Source: CAZRHR01 sp964578885
GTDB taxonomy: Bacteria > Bacteroidota > Bacteroidia > CAIKAF01
NCBI GenBank assembly: GCA_964578885.1
Contig: CAZOEO010000001.1
Coordinates: 228,524 to 292,523 of the forward strand
Length of the DNA: 64,000 bases
Direction: 5' to 3'
Shown one piece after another: positions 8,806 through 19,200 of the stretch; within the stretch, counting starts at the first letter, position 1, and each line of letters starts with the position of its first letter. The notes under the pieces were generated by a model. That model was not told the origin of the DNA, did no database searches, and worked only from the letters and a program-made list of their open reading frames with translations. The position numbers were made by a program, and so were the translations under genes.

Positions 8806-9714
8806 ATGAAAATTGCCATTTTATCTCGCAACGCCAATTTATACTCAACCCGCAGGTTGGTCGAGGAGGGGCTGAGTCGCGGTCACCGCGTTGAGGTGGT
8901 CGATCATTTGCGTTGCAACATTGTGATTGAGAAAAAAAGTCCGAGGATTTTTTATCGGGATCATTATTTGGATGATATCGATGCGGTAATTCCCCGGGTA
9001 GGCGCCTCGGTTACTTTCTATGGTTCGGCAGTGGTTCGGCAGTTTGAGATGATGAAGGTTTTTACGGCTGTCGAGAGCCAGGCATTGATTCGTTCGCGGG
9101 ACAAACTCCGTAGTCTTCAGATTTTGGCGCGAGCTGGCATTGGATTACCTAAAACCGTGTTTACCAATTTTGCACGGAACATCGACGAGATTTTAGAAGA
9201 GATTGGCAGTTTGCCTGTGATTATAAAATTATTGGAAGGGACGCAGGGATTAGGAGTGGTATTGGCAGAAAATAAGAATGCGGCCAACTCTGTGATAGAG
9301 GCATTTCACAGTTTGAAAGTGCGCATTATTGTTCAGGAATTTATAAAGGAGGCGGGAGGCGCAGATATCCGGGCGTTTATTGTAGATGGGAAAGTGGTTG
9401 GTGCCATGAAGCGTCAGGGAAAAGAAGGAGAGTTCAGGAGTAATTTGCACCGGGGTGGTCATGCCACGGTGATTAAGTTGACTCCTGAGGAACGTGAAAC
9501 TGCTGTGGCAGCGGCGAAAGCCATGGGCTTAGGTGTGGCAGGTGTGGATATGCTACAAAGTCGGCGCGGGCCATTGGTGATGGAAGTGAATTCGTCGCCC
9601 GGTTTGGAAGGGATAGAAGGAGCTACGGGTAAAAATATAGCCGGAGAAATCATTCGATATTTAGAGAAAAATGGCGGCCAGAAAAAAATCCAGCGGGACA
9701 AAGTCAACGCGTGA
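8806..9714 (+). CDS. rimK: RimK-family ATP-grasp ligase
   Basis: A 302-residue ATP-grasp enzyme of the RimK type. E. coli RimK adds glutamates to the C terminus of ribosomal protein S6; other family members ligate amino acids to small molecules. Visible features are MKIAILSRNANLYSTRRLVE at the start, the RSRDKLRSLQILARAGI segment, the ATP-grasp core VIIKLLEGTQGLGVVLAE, and the Mg-binding end VMEVNSSPGLEGIEGATG (about 265-282). I use the ATG at 8806; a GTG two codons upstream is in frame but the ATG gives the family N terminus. The downstream deacylase-like gene overlaps the end by 44 bp, a pairing that suggests a functional link. Confidence 0.9.
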   Translation: MKIAILSRNANLYSTRRLVEEGLSRGHRVEVVDHLRCNIVIEKKSPRIFYRDHYLDDIDAVIPRVGASVTFYGSAVVRQFEMMKVFTAVESQALIRSRDKLRSLQILARAGIGLPKTVFTNFARNIDEILEEIGSLPVIIKLLEGTQGLGVVLAENKNAANSVIEAFHSLKVRIIVQEFIKEAGGADIRAFIVDGKVVGAMKRQGKEGEFRSNLHRGGHATVIKLTPEERETAVAAAKAMGLGVAGVDMLQSRRGPLVMEVNSSPGLEGIEGATGKNIAGEIIRYLEKNGGQKKIQRDKVNA

Positions 9715-10654
9715 AACCTTTGTGATTCATCATACACCGATTTTACCCGGTGAAACGCATACGTTGTTTGTTCCCATAGCACGGTTGGCATCAGGTACGG
9801 CGATTGATATTCCGGTGGTGGTGAGCCGTGCTGTGGAACCTGGTCCGGTGGTGTTATTGATGGGAGGTTTACATGGGGATGAATTGAATGGTGTGGAAAT
9901 CATGCGCAGGGTGTTGCGAAGTGGTTATCATATTCCATTGCGGGGTGCCACCATTTCCATTCCACTTGTGAATGTGTTTGGATTTATCAATTTTAGTCGC
10001 GAGCCGGTATTTAGTAAAGATGTAAATCGCAGTTTTCCAGGTACCTCCAAGGGGTCTTTGGCGTCCCGATTAGCATTTTATATTCATCAGCATATTTTAC
10101 CTTTGGTCGATGTGGGCGTGGATTTGCATACCGGCGGTGAGAGCCGGTACAATTTTCCTCAGGTGCGTGCGGTTTTGAAAGATCCGGTAAACAAGGCTTT
10201 GGCCGAGGCATTTTCTGCACCGTTTACCATAGATGCGCCATTGCGAGCGGGCAGTTTGCGCCATGCAGCGGCGAAGATGGGAAAGCATATTATTGTTTAT
10301 GAGGGAGGTGAAACTTTACGTTTCGATCAACATGCCATTGCAGAAGGGGTAGAAGGTGTTCAGCGGTTTTTGCAGCATTTTGGCATGTTGCGTGAAGAGG
10401 CCACGCCGCAGCGAAAAACGCGTCATGATATTTCAAAAATGAGCTGGGTACGTGCAAAGAATGCCGGATTGTTTCAGCCATTTATAGAGCCGGGTGAATG
10501 GGTAAGGAAGGGGCAGCAGCTTGGCATTATAAGTGATACTTTAGGAAAGGAGCGCGAGATGATGTTGTCGCCGAAAGAGGGTTATGTGATTGGAGTGAAT
10601 TACAGGCCCGTGGTAAATTTGGGAGATGCGTTGGTGCATTTAGGGTCTGATTAG
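9671..10654 (+). CDS. Succinylglutamate desuccinylase/aspartoacylase family protein
   Basis: A 327-residue zinc carboxypeptidase-fold protein of the AstE/AspA family. The zinc motif GGLHGDELNGVE (about residues 58-69) supplies His and Glu ligands, and VGVDLHTGG (about 150-158) supplies the second His. NRSFPGTSKGSLASRLAF is the conserved Arg-containing region. The C-terminal part (about 245-327) is a biotinyl-like beta domain (FIEPGEWVRKGQQLGI). Family members deacylate small acyl-amino acids. Its first ATG lies inside rimK (44-bp overlap); a GTG at 9722, just after the rimK stop, is an in-frame alternative that would lose only 17 basic residues. A RimK next to an AstE-like hydrolase suggests opposing ligase/hydrolase roles, but the substrate is unknown. 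Confidence 0.82.
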   Translation: MAARKKSSGTKSTRETFVIHHTPILPGETHTLFVPIARLASGTAIDIPVVVSRAVEPGPVVLLMGGLHGDELNGVEIMRRVLRSGYHIPLRGATISIPLVNVFGFINFSREPVFSKDVNRSFPGTSKGSLASRLAFYIHQHILPLVDVGVDLHTGGESRYNFPQVRAVLKDPVNKALAEAFSAPFTIDAPLRAGSLRHAAAKMGKHIIVYEGGETLRFDQHAIAEGVEGVQRFLQHFGMLREEATPQRKTRHDISKMSWVRAKNAGLFQPFIEPGEWVRKGQQLGIISDTLGKEREMMLSPKEGYVIGVNYRPVVNLGDALVHLGSD

Positions 10655-10677
10655 TGGTGTATTGTGGGTAAACTAAA

Positions 10678-10703
10678 AGGCAGGGTATGTCCGTACCCTG
10701 TCT
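10678..10703 (+). terminator. Stem-loop after the RimK/AstE-like run, possible weak terminator
   Basis: AGGCAGGGTA (10678-10687) can pair with TACCCTGTCT (10694-10703) around the 6-nt loop TGTCCG, with one G-T wobble: a 10-bp stem starting 23 bp after the stop codon. No T run follows, so it may be a processing or protective hairpin rather than an intrinsic terminator. An AT-rich 230-bp stretch without a gene follows. Confidence 0.4.
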
Positions 10704-10855
10704 GTCTTCCAATGTATAATATTTCAATATAATAAAAATTATTTTTTGTTTATAACAATGTATTGTTGATATCTAGTTATTTGTTATTCAATACTTTAAT
10801 TGTTTCATACAATGGTTTTGAGTAAATAATGAGGTAAAATATTTCATTTTTGTTG

Positions 10856-10905
10856 TTTGGGGTGAAACAATTTATATCTTCGTTATGGTTAAAACTAATA
10901 ACCAT
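10856..10905 (+). promoter_or_regulatory. Probable promoter and leader inverted repeat of the giant-repeat cassette
   Basis: In the AT-rich gap before the first beta-helix gene, TTTG (10856-10859) lies 15 nt before TATCTTCG (10875-10882), a one-mismatch version of the -7 consensus TAnnTTTG; another TTTG at 10849-10852 gives 22 nt. Both spacings are off the usual 17-19 nt, so the call is tentative. Directly downstream, ATGGTTA (10885-10891) and TAACCAT (10899-10905) form a perfect 7-bp inverted repeat around a 7-nt loop. It would lie in the 5' leader or at the transcription start and could be an operator or an mRNA hairpin. Confidence 0.4.
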
Positions 10906-10931
10906 TAAGAACCCCATTTAGAACCCATCGT

Positions 10932-12020
10932 ATGAAGAACATATTTACCTCGCTAGGCTTGGTCTTGGGGTTAATGTTATCACCTACATTGGCGCTCAAT
11001 GCAACGATATGGAGGGTTAATAATACTCCGGGAATTAATGCGTCTTTTTCAGATTTGACCACAGCGATTTCCGGTGCATCGGTAGATGATACGCTCTATG
11101 TGGAAGGAAGTCTTACCTCTTATGGTGCTATTTTACTTAATAAGCGCTTAACTATCATTGGTCCGGGATATCTTTTAGGAGTAAACGATACCACCATGGC
11201 GTTTCAACAGGCGGCCACTTTATCTTCTTTACGTGTAACCGCTGCCGGATCAACCGTTATGGGGTTGTATATCAACAATACCGCTACTACGCCTGTATTT
11301 GCGCTTTCCATTGAGGCCAGTAATGTGACCATGCTTAGGAATTATATCCGCAAAGGCTCCAACAGTGCATCAGGCGATGTGATTCAGATTTCTTCCGGTC
11401 TCACTGGAGTTTCTATCGCCCAAAATTTGGTTGAGAATGTTGGGACGTCCCTGTCTTTTACTTTCCGTGGCATCAATTTTCTTGGCGCTGGTATCAATTG
11501 CATTATTTCCAACAACATTATTTTAACAGGCGCTTCAGACTTGAATGGAGGTTCCATGAGTGGGGATGCCCTGGTCTTGTCAGCTGGGGGAGCTTATCGG
11601 GTCAATTATAACACGATACGCGGAAATTGCTCTTTTTTCAACGCCCAGGTTTCTGGAAATATTTTGATTAGGGGACTTATTACAACCAGTCCTGCCAGTC
11701 CAAATATTATTCAAAATAATTTGTCTAATCAATCACAGTTTGGCACAGCTCAGGGGAATATCGCCTTAGTGGATATGACCACGGGTGTTTTTGCCATGAC
11801 GGGTTTGGCAAATGAGGATCGATATTATCGACTTGTCCCGGGTTCGGTAGCCATTTCCGCAGGTCCGAACGGTTCGAACGCAGGCGCCTATGGTGGTTTT
11901 ACACCGTATGTAAGGTCCGGAATGCCTCCCATTCCTTCCATTTTTGCGGCTTCTATCCCAGGGGCAGCCAATACGGCAACGGGAGTGCCTGTAAACCAGA
12001 GTTCCATTTCACGCAACTAA
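10932..12020 (+). CDS. Secreted beta-helix-type protein, paralog 1 of 4
   Basis: A 362-residue exported protein with a signal peptide (residues 1-24: FTSLGLVLGLMLSPTLALNA). It is one of four paralogs flanking the giant repeat gene. Shared landmarks are the N-terminal WRVNNTPGI, DTLYVEGS and IIGPGYLL, and the C-terminal block with GGFTPYVRSGMPPIPSIF. The middle (about 85-240) has the short beta-strand/Asn-turn rhythm of a right-handed parallel beta-helix (NVTMLRNYI; GVSIAQNLVE; NCIISNNIIL). Such folds are common in polysaccharide lyases and adhesins, but I see no catalytic signature. Its last residues are the most divergent of the four, although it also ends in Asn. The next gene starts 23 bp after its stop. 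Function unknown. Confidence 0.8.
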   Translation: MKNIFTSLGLVLGLMLSPTLALNATIWRVNNTPGINASFSDLTTAISGASVDDTLYVEGSLTSYGAILLNKRLTIIGPGYLLGVNDTTMAFQQAATLSSLRVTAAGSTVMGLYINNTATTPVFALSIEASNVTMLRNYIRKGSNSASGDVIQISSGLTGVSIAQNLVENVGTSLSFTFRGINFLGAGINCIISNNIILTGASDLNGGSMSGDALVLSAGGAYRVNYNTIRGNCSFFNAQVSGNILIRGLITTSPASPNIIQNNLSNQSQFGTAQGNIALVDMTTGVFAMTGLANEDRYYRLVPGSVAISAGPNGSNAGAYGGFTPYVRSGMPPIPSIFAASIPGAANTATGVPVNQSSISRN

Positions 12021-12043
12021 ATACAACACAAAAACAAAAAGGT

Positions 12044-13156
12044 ATGAAACACCTCATCCGCTTTTCATTTATGGTGCTTATGCTGAGCCCATTGGCTGTA
12101 TTCGCCGGCAAGTGGCGGGTCAATAACCAAACAGGTACCACTGCTAATTTTACGTCTGTAGCTACGGCTGTTGCAAGTGCATCCGTGTTAAATGGTGATA
12201 CACTTTATATTGAAGGATCACCTACCTCTTATGGCTCTCTTTCTCTCACATCCAAGAGATTGACCTTTATTGGTCCTGGTTACCTTCTAACAGACAATGA
12301 CTCTACTCAGGCTATTATTTATCCTGCCCGTTTCGATCAATTGAGCGTTTCCGGAGCTTCTGCAGATAATTCTGTGTTTTTAGGATTGGTTTTCCAAAAC
12401 ACTACAGGTGGTACTACTTTGGTAACATTGGGCTCCAATGGTCTTACTTTTTCCCGTAATTATCTTTTTACCGGAACAAATGGAGGTAACTCATTTGGAT
12501 CCGTTGGTATTTCGGTGACATCTGGTTTTAACAACATTACCATCAGCCAGAATTTCATCAATTTACAACTGACTGTAGCTTCTTTTAGCAATACTGGAAT
12601 CAGCATTACAGGCACCAATACCAACCTTCTCATATCTAATAATCTAATTTTGGTTGGTCAGATGGATTTAACGTCAACTAATCCAAGTACCGCCAACGCC
12701 ATCACCATGTCTAGCACCAGCGGTTCTGCTGTAGTTGCGAATAATGTGTTCAAAGGCAATTTGACCTTATATAATGCTCAGTTGTTCAGTAACATATGGA
12801 TTGCTGGTACCTTTACAGTGAATGCTTCTTTCCCCAACGTATTGCAGAATAATATTTCTAACTCCACCCAGTTTGGTTCTACCAACGGAAACCAGCAGAA
12901 CATAACCATGACCAACGTATTTGCTCAAACTGGTTCGGTGGCGTCTTTGGATAAATTCTACACTTTAATTCCATCCACTTCTCCTGCGATTGGAACAGGA
13001 GTCGGCGGTAATGATTGCGGTATTTTTGGTGGAACGCTTCGCTATAAATTGAGTGGTTTACCTCCTTTTCCTGCGATTTGGTCTGCCACAGTTCCTCCAA
13101 CAGGTTCAAGTGGGTCTAACCTGAACGTGAATGTGCGTGCACGTGCGCACAATTAA
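12044..13156 (+). CDS. Secreted beta-helix-type protein, paralog 2 of 4
   Basis: A 370-residue exported protein. Residues 1-22 are a signal peptide (FSFMVLMLSPLAVFAG). Landmarks shared with its paralogs: WRVNNQTGT, DTLYIEGSPTSYGSL, FIGPGYLLTDNDSTQA, beta-helix-like turns (GLTFSRNYLF; NITISQNFI; NLLISNNLIL), and the C-terminal block LSGLPPFPAIW then NVNVRARAHN. The DNA is AT-richer at synonymous sites than in paralogs 3 and 4 downstream. It precedes the giant repeat gene by 53 bp and is probably co-transcribed. No T9SS type A domain of the usual kind is present, so the conserved C-terminal block might have a sorting or anchoring role (inference). Confidence 0.8.
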   Translation: MKHLIRFSFMVLMLSPLAVFAGKWRVNNQTGTTANFTSVATAVASASVLNGDTLYIEGSPTSYGSLSLTSKRLTFIGPGYLLTDNDSTQAIIYPARFDQLSVSGASADNSVFLGLVFQNTTGGTTLVTLGSNGLTFSRNYLFTGTNGGNSFGSVGISVTSGFNNITISQNFINLQLTVASFSNTGISITGTNTNLLISNNLILVGQMDLTSTNPSTANAITMSSTSGSAVVANNVFKGNLTLYNAQLFSNIWIAGTFTVNASFPNVLQNNISNSTQFGSTNGNQQNITMTNVFAQTGSVASLDKFYTLIPSTSPAIGTGVGGNDCGIFGGTLRYKLSGLPPFPAIWSATVPPTGSSGSNLNVNVRARAHN

Positions 13157-13209
13157 GCTGAGATTGTTTCATCCTTTTTAGTTCAAGAACCCGAATTTAA
13201 GCTATCGGT

Positions 13210-16200
13210 ATGCCCAAAAATACGCGACATTACCTGTGTGCGGCCGTGCTCATTGTGCTCATGAGTCTTATACCCATGGGTGCAGTATTTGCGCAGGTCT
13301 CCAACGTGCAGGCTGGCGAATATTTTTGGGATACCGATCCGGGTTTTGGTGCGGGTACGGCTATTTCTGGCATTACTCCGGGCGTTAGTTTGTCACAAAC
13401 ATTCGCTCCTCCTTTGTCTTCTTTGACACCGGGCATGCACACTCTCTTTGTCCGTTTTAGAAATGCAAATGGGCATTGGAGTACAACCCACCGTTGGCCA
13501 GTTTATATATTAAGTTTACCATCCACCGTTCCTAACATCTCTCAAGGCGAATATTTTTGGGATATAGACCCCGGATATGGTTCAGGAACGCCTATTAGTT
13601 CATTTTCTGGCGCGTCTTCTGTTTCTTCTTCCATTGCAGTTCCGCTCTCCGGTCTTACTCCCGGGCTCCATGTGTTGTATCTTCGTTCGCGTGCCAATCC
13701 GGGGAATTGGGGCCAAACACATGGTTTTCCTGTATTGGTGCTCCCCACACCATCGCTCCCTAATGTATCTCGTTTAGAATATTTCTGGGACAACGACCCC
13801 GGATTTGGCAATGGGACATTGGTTCCAGGTTTTACAGCTGGAACCGCACCACAAACCATTTCGGCGTTGGTGCTCTCTTCTCTTTCTCCGGGTATTCATA
13901 CCCTAATGGTACGGGGAAAAGACAGTAATGGGAAGTGGAGCCAAACCTATGTTTATCCGGTGGTGATTTCCAATATTCCTTCCACAGCCCTGCATGTCAA
14001 TCAATTAGAATATTTTTGGAATACAGATCCCGGCGTGGGAAATGGAACTGCTGTAACGTCCTTTACCAGTGCGGTTTCTGTTACTCCTTCTGTTGCTGTT
14101 CCCCTATCTGGTTTATCTGCGGGTATGAATACCTTATTTTTCCGCGGAAGAAACGCCAATGGGCAATGGGGGATTACGCATCGTTTCCCCGTTTTTGTGG
14201 CTACCGCAGCCAGTTCAACCACCGTAAATGCGTATGAGTATTTTTGGGATACCGATCCTGGATTCGGAGCCGGCACCTCTGTGACTTCTTTTTCTGCATC
14301 GGGTTCAGTGAATCAAAGTTTTGCCATTTCATTGAATGGTCTTTCCCCAGGTTTGCATACCCTTTATTTGCGTGCGAAAGGCCCTGGAGCCCTTTACGGT
14401 CAGACCCATGCTTATCCGGTATTGGTACAACCGGATGCGACGCTACCTACCGTTACCCGGATAGAATATTTTTGGGATACCGATCCCGGATTTGGATTAG
14501 GAACATTAATTCCTGGATTTTCCGCTGGTTTAACACCTTCGGTAGCTGCTTCTGCTTTAAATCTTACGTCCCTTACCTCAGGTATTCACACACTGAATGT
14601 AAGAAGCCGAGATGCGAATGGCCGTTGGAGTCAGACTTACACTTATCCTGTGGTGGTTACAAACTTTAATGTTTCGCCATCTCAAATTACTGCCATTGAA
14701 TCTTTTTGGGATGTAGATCCCGGCATGGGAAATGGAACTGCGGTGACTGGTTTTACGCCTGGAACCACGGTATCTGCCATTTCTTCGTTGCCGCTTAATG
14801 GCCTGACTTCTGGCATGCATACTTTGTTTTTCCGCGGAAGGAATGCAGATGGGCACTGGGGGATTACCCAGCGTTTTCCTGTTTTTGTAACAAGTATACC
14901 TGCCACAAGTCCCGTAGCTTCGTTTGAGTATTTTTGGAATACGGATCCCGGTTTTGGTGCGGCGACTCAGGTGTCTGGTTTTTCTCCAGCCAATGCGGTG
15001 AATCATACTTTTGCCATTCCATTAACGGGACTTTCTGCCGGCATCCAAACTTTACATATTCGTTCGCGCAATAGTGCTGGAACTCCCGGACAGACCTATG
15101 CATTTCCGGTGTATGTAACGCCTGTGTTAACCCTTCCACAACTCACCAAGCTTGAGTATTGGTGGGATACGGATCCCGGATATGGATCTGCGACGCCAGT
15201 TCCCGGATTTGCGGCTGGGGTTACACCATCTGTTACCGCTGCGTTGCCTTTGGGAAATCTTTCCCCCGGTATTCACACTTTAGGGGTAAGGGGTCAGGAT
15301 CAACAAGGACGTTGGAGTGTGGTGCACACTTACAATGTGGTGATTTCCAATGTAAGTTCTCCAGCATCTAACATTACACAGGTTGAATATTTTTGGGATG
15401 TGGATCCTGGATTTGGCGCAGGTACACCCATGACAGGTTTTTCTGCCGGAACCAGTGTGCAGGCGGTATCAGCCATTCCATTAGGGACTTTGGTTCCGGG
15501 GACGCATGTGTTGTTTACACGGGCAAAAAGTGCAGATGGAGATTGGAGTATCACCCATCGTTTTTCTGTGTTTGTGTCTTCTCCACCTCCTCCGCCAACT
15601 CCCGGACTTGCACAAATTGAATATTTCTGGGATACAGATCCTGGATACGGTAATGGTGTTTCTGTTCCTGTGGCGCCGAATGCGTCGGTGAACACCAACC
15701 TTGTTGTTTCTTTAAGTGGTTTAACTCCAGGCGTGCATGTACTTGGGATGCGGGCTCAGGATACCAATGGTGTTTGGGGGATAACACATCCTCATGCGGT
15801 CTATGTGCTTCCCGATTTGGCAGTGACCAATGTATCCCGTTTAGAATATTTTTGGGATACAGATCCTGGATTTGGTGCTGGAACCGCTTTACCTGGTTTG
15901 GTTGCTGCGCCTACCGCTTCTGTGGTACATGGTATATCGTTATCTGCTTTAACTCAGGGCATTCATTCTCTCACAATAAGGGGGCAAAGTTCCAGCGGAA
16001 AGTGGAGTGTTTCTCACACTTATGGTGTTGTGGTTCTTCCTCCTTCATCTGTTGCGTCAAATATTGTTGCGGCAGAATATTTTTGGGATATAGATCCCGG
16101 ATTTGGTGCCGGTACGCCTGTCTCTGGAATTACAGCAGGTCCGTCCATTGCTCCAGTTTTGAGTTTGCCTTTAGGTTCGCTCACTCCCGGCATGCATACT

Positions 16201-19200
16201 TTATTTGTACGTGGCAGAGATGCCAATGGCGGTTGGAGTACAACCCATCGTTTCCCAGTATTTGTACAGCAATTAAGTACCTTAAGTCCTGTTACGCAGT
16301 TTGAATATTTTTGGGATACCGATCCCGGGTATGGTCTGGGAACGGTTATTTCTGGCTTCCCTCCCGCCAACAATGTGGGACAAAACTTAGTGGTACCTGT
16401 ATCTGGCTTACAGCCTGGCGTGCATGTGTTGCATTTTAGAGCGACGAATCAGGACGCGTTAACAGGGCAGACTTATGCTTTCCCGGTTTGGATAACGCCT
16501 GCATTCACCCTACCCGATGTAACACGGTTGGAATATTTCTGGGATGCAGATCCCGGGATTGGGCAGGGAACTTCCGTAACGATTTCTTCTTCGAATGATA
16601 TAACCGCAGTGGCAGCGCTTCCACTTTCCGGCTTGAATACAGGAATTCACACCCTGGCTGTTCGTGCTCAGGACAATCGTGGGGCATGGAGTGTATCCCA
16701 TACGTACTCAGTGGTTATTTTAGACCTTTCTGGGCTTTCGAATATTACCGCGGTAGAATATTTTTGGGATACAGATCCAGGATATGGTTCCGGGACAGCG
16801 ATTACAGGATTTTCTTCCGGGACAACGGTGCAGGCTGTCGCTTCTGTTGCTTTAGGAAGTTTGGTTCCAGGGCCCCATGTATTTTTTGTTCGTGCCCGTG
16901 ATGCCAAAGGAGGATGGAGTACCACGCATCGTTTTTCCGTTTTTGTTTCCAATCCACCGCCACCGCCCGTGCCTGGTTTAGCTCAATTGGAGTATTTCTG
17001 GGATACCGATCCGGGTTATGGAAATGGCACAGGTGTGGCTTTAGCGCCCAATTCACAATCCAACACGAACATAGCGGTTTCTACTTCGGGACTCGCGCCT
17101 GGTATTCATGTACTTGGTATGCGCGCTCAGGATACCAATGGTGTTTGGGGGATAACCCATCCGCATCCGGTGTACATGTTGCCTGCCTTTCAATTGTCCG
17201 ATGTAACGCGCGTAGAATATTTCTGGAATGCGGATCCCGGTTATGGAAACGCCACTGCGCTTTCTGGAATTACCCCATCTGCCTCGGTTTCTGTTTCTCA
17301 GGCGATTTCCATGAGTGGATTGAGTCAGGGATTAAATTATTTGACGGTTCGCTCTCGTGACACACAGGGTAAATGGTCTGTGGCACATACTTATGGAGTG
17401 CTTTTAACTAATTTTCCAATAACTCTTCCGGACATTACGTCTGTGGAATATTTTTGGAATACCGATCCCGGGTTTGGTCAGGGAACACCGGTTAGTGGAT
17501 TTGTGCAGGGGACGCAGATTACACATGCTTTTAATATACCATTGAACAGTTTAAGCAATGGTATTAATACTTTGTTTGTAAGAGGTCGGAATGCGCTGGG
17601 AGAATGGAGTACGACGCATCGTTTCCCTGTTTTGGTAGCAGCTCCTCAGATTTCTGCGCCTGTAAGTCAGTTTGAATATTTCTGGGACACCGATCCTGGT
17701 TTTGGAAATGGTAGCATTATTAGTGGTTTTACGCCAGGATTATTGGCCAATCAAAATATTGCGGTGTCATTGGGTGCACTGTCACCTGGAGTACACGTTT
17801 TAGGTGTAAGGTCCGCTGACACGTTGAACCAGTGGGGAATAACCCATACTTTTCCAGTGTATGTGACACCTCCGCTCACGTTAGATCAGGTTATTCGTGT
17901 TGAATATTACTGGGATACGGATCCCGGGTTTGGTGCAGGAAATGCCTTGTCGGGATTCAGTCCGAACACCGAAGTTTCGGCGACGCAAGCCATTTCTCTT
18001 TCCGGTTTAACGCAGGGAATTCACAGTTTGGTGGTTCGTTCCAAGTCTTTAGGGGGACAGTGGAGCGTGTCTCATCAGTTTAGTGTATTGGTTACCAATC
18101 TTCCGTCTTCACCATATGCCGTAGATGCACTGGAATATTTCTGGAATACGGATCCGGGAATAGGGAATGCTACAGCGGTTGCGGGCTTCACGGCGGGTAC
18201 GCAGGTTTCGCATGTCTTTAATATACCAACCAGTGCGTTGAATACGGGTATGAATACCTTGTTTGTGCGGGGGCGGAACAGCAATGGAGATTGGGGTATT
18301 GTGCATCGTTATCCTGTGTTTATTACCAGTATTCAGTCTGCTGCGCCCATTGCATCTTTGGAATATTTCTGGGATAATGATCCGGGAATAGGCAATGCGA
18401 CCACGGTGTCTGGATTTAGTTTAGCGGGTAGTGTGAATCAGAACGTAGTGGTGCCTATGGCTTCACTTAGTCCAGGTGTGCATGTTTTGGGAATTCGTGC
18501 GGCAGACTCTACCCAGCTTTGGGGTATGACTCATACATTCCCGGTATATGTCACTCCTGACCTTACGTTGGACAATGTTGCGGCGATTGAGTATTTCTGG
18601 GATACTGATCCCGGTTATGGAAATGCGACTAGTCTGAGTGGCATTGCCCCGGGCACTACGGTATCTAGTAGCCAGGCGCTGTCTCTTTCCGCTTTAAATC
18701 CGGGAATCCATTCTTTAATGGTTCGCTCTAAATCAGCGACTGGCAAATGGAGTGTGGCACATCAGTGGTCTGTTTTAATTATCAATACGCCTCCCTTACC
18801 TTATCAAGTCACTGCCATTGAATATTTCTGGAATACGGATCCTGGTTATGGAAATGGTGTAACGGTGTCCGGTCTCACTCCATCTACCAGCGTGAGCCAG
18901 GTGTTGCCTATACCCATGACAGGATTAGCGAATGGTATGAATTCTTTGTTCATACGTGCTCAGAACGCCAATGGGGAATGGAGTACTACGCATCGATTCC
19001 CCGTGTATGTGGTTTCCATTTCACAACCTACTCCTGTTGCCGCTTTTGAGTATTTCTGGGATACGGATCCCGGTTATGGAAACGGGACCAATGTTTCAAG
19101 TTTTTCTCCCGCTGGAAGCGTCAATCAGAACATTGCCGTTTCGCTTCTTGGCGTAAATCCAGGATTAAAAACGTTATATATACGTAGCAAAGATTCCTTG

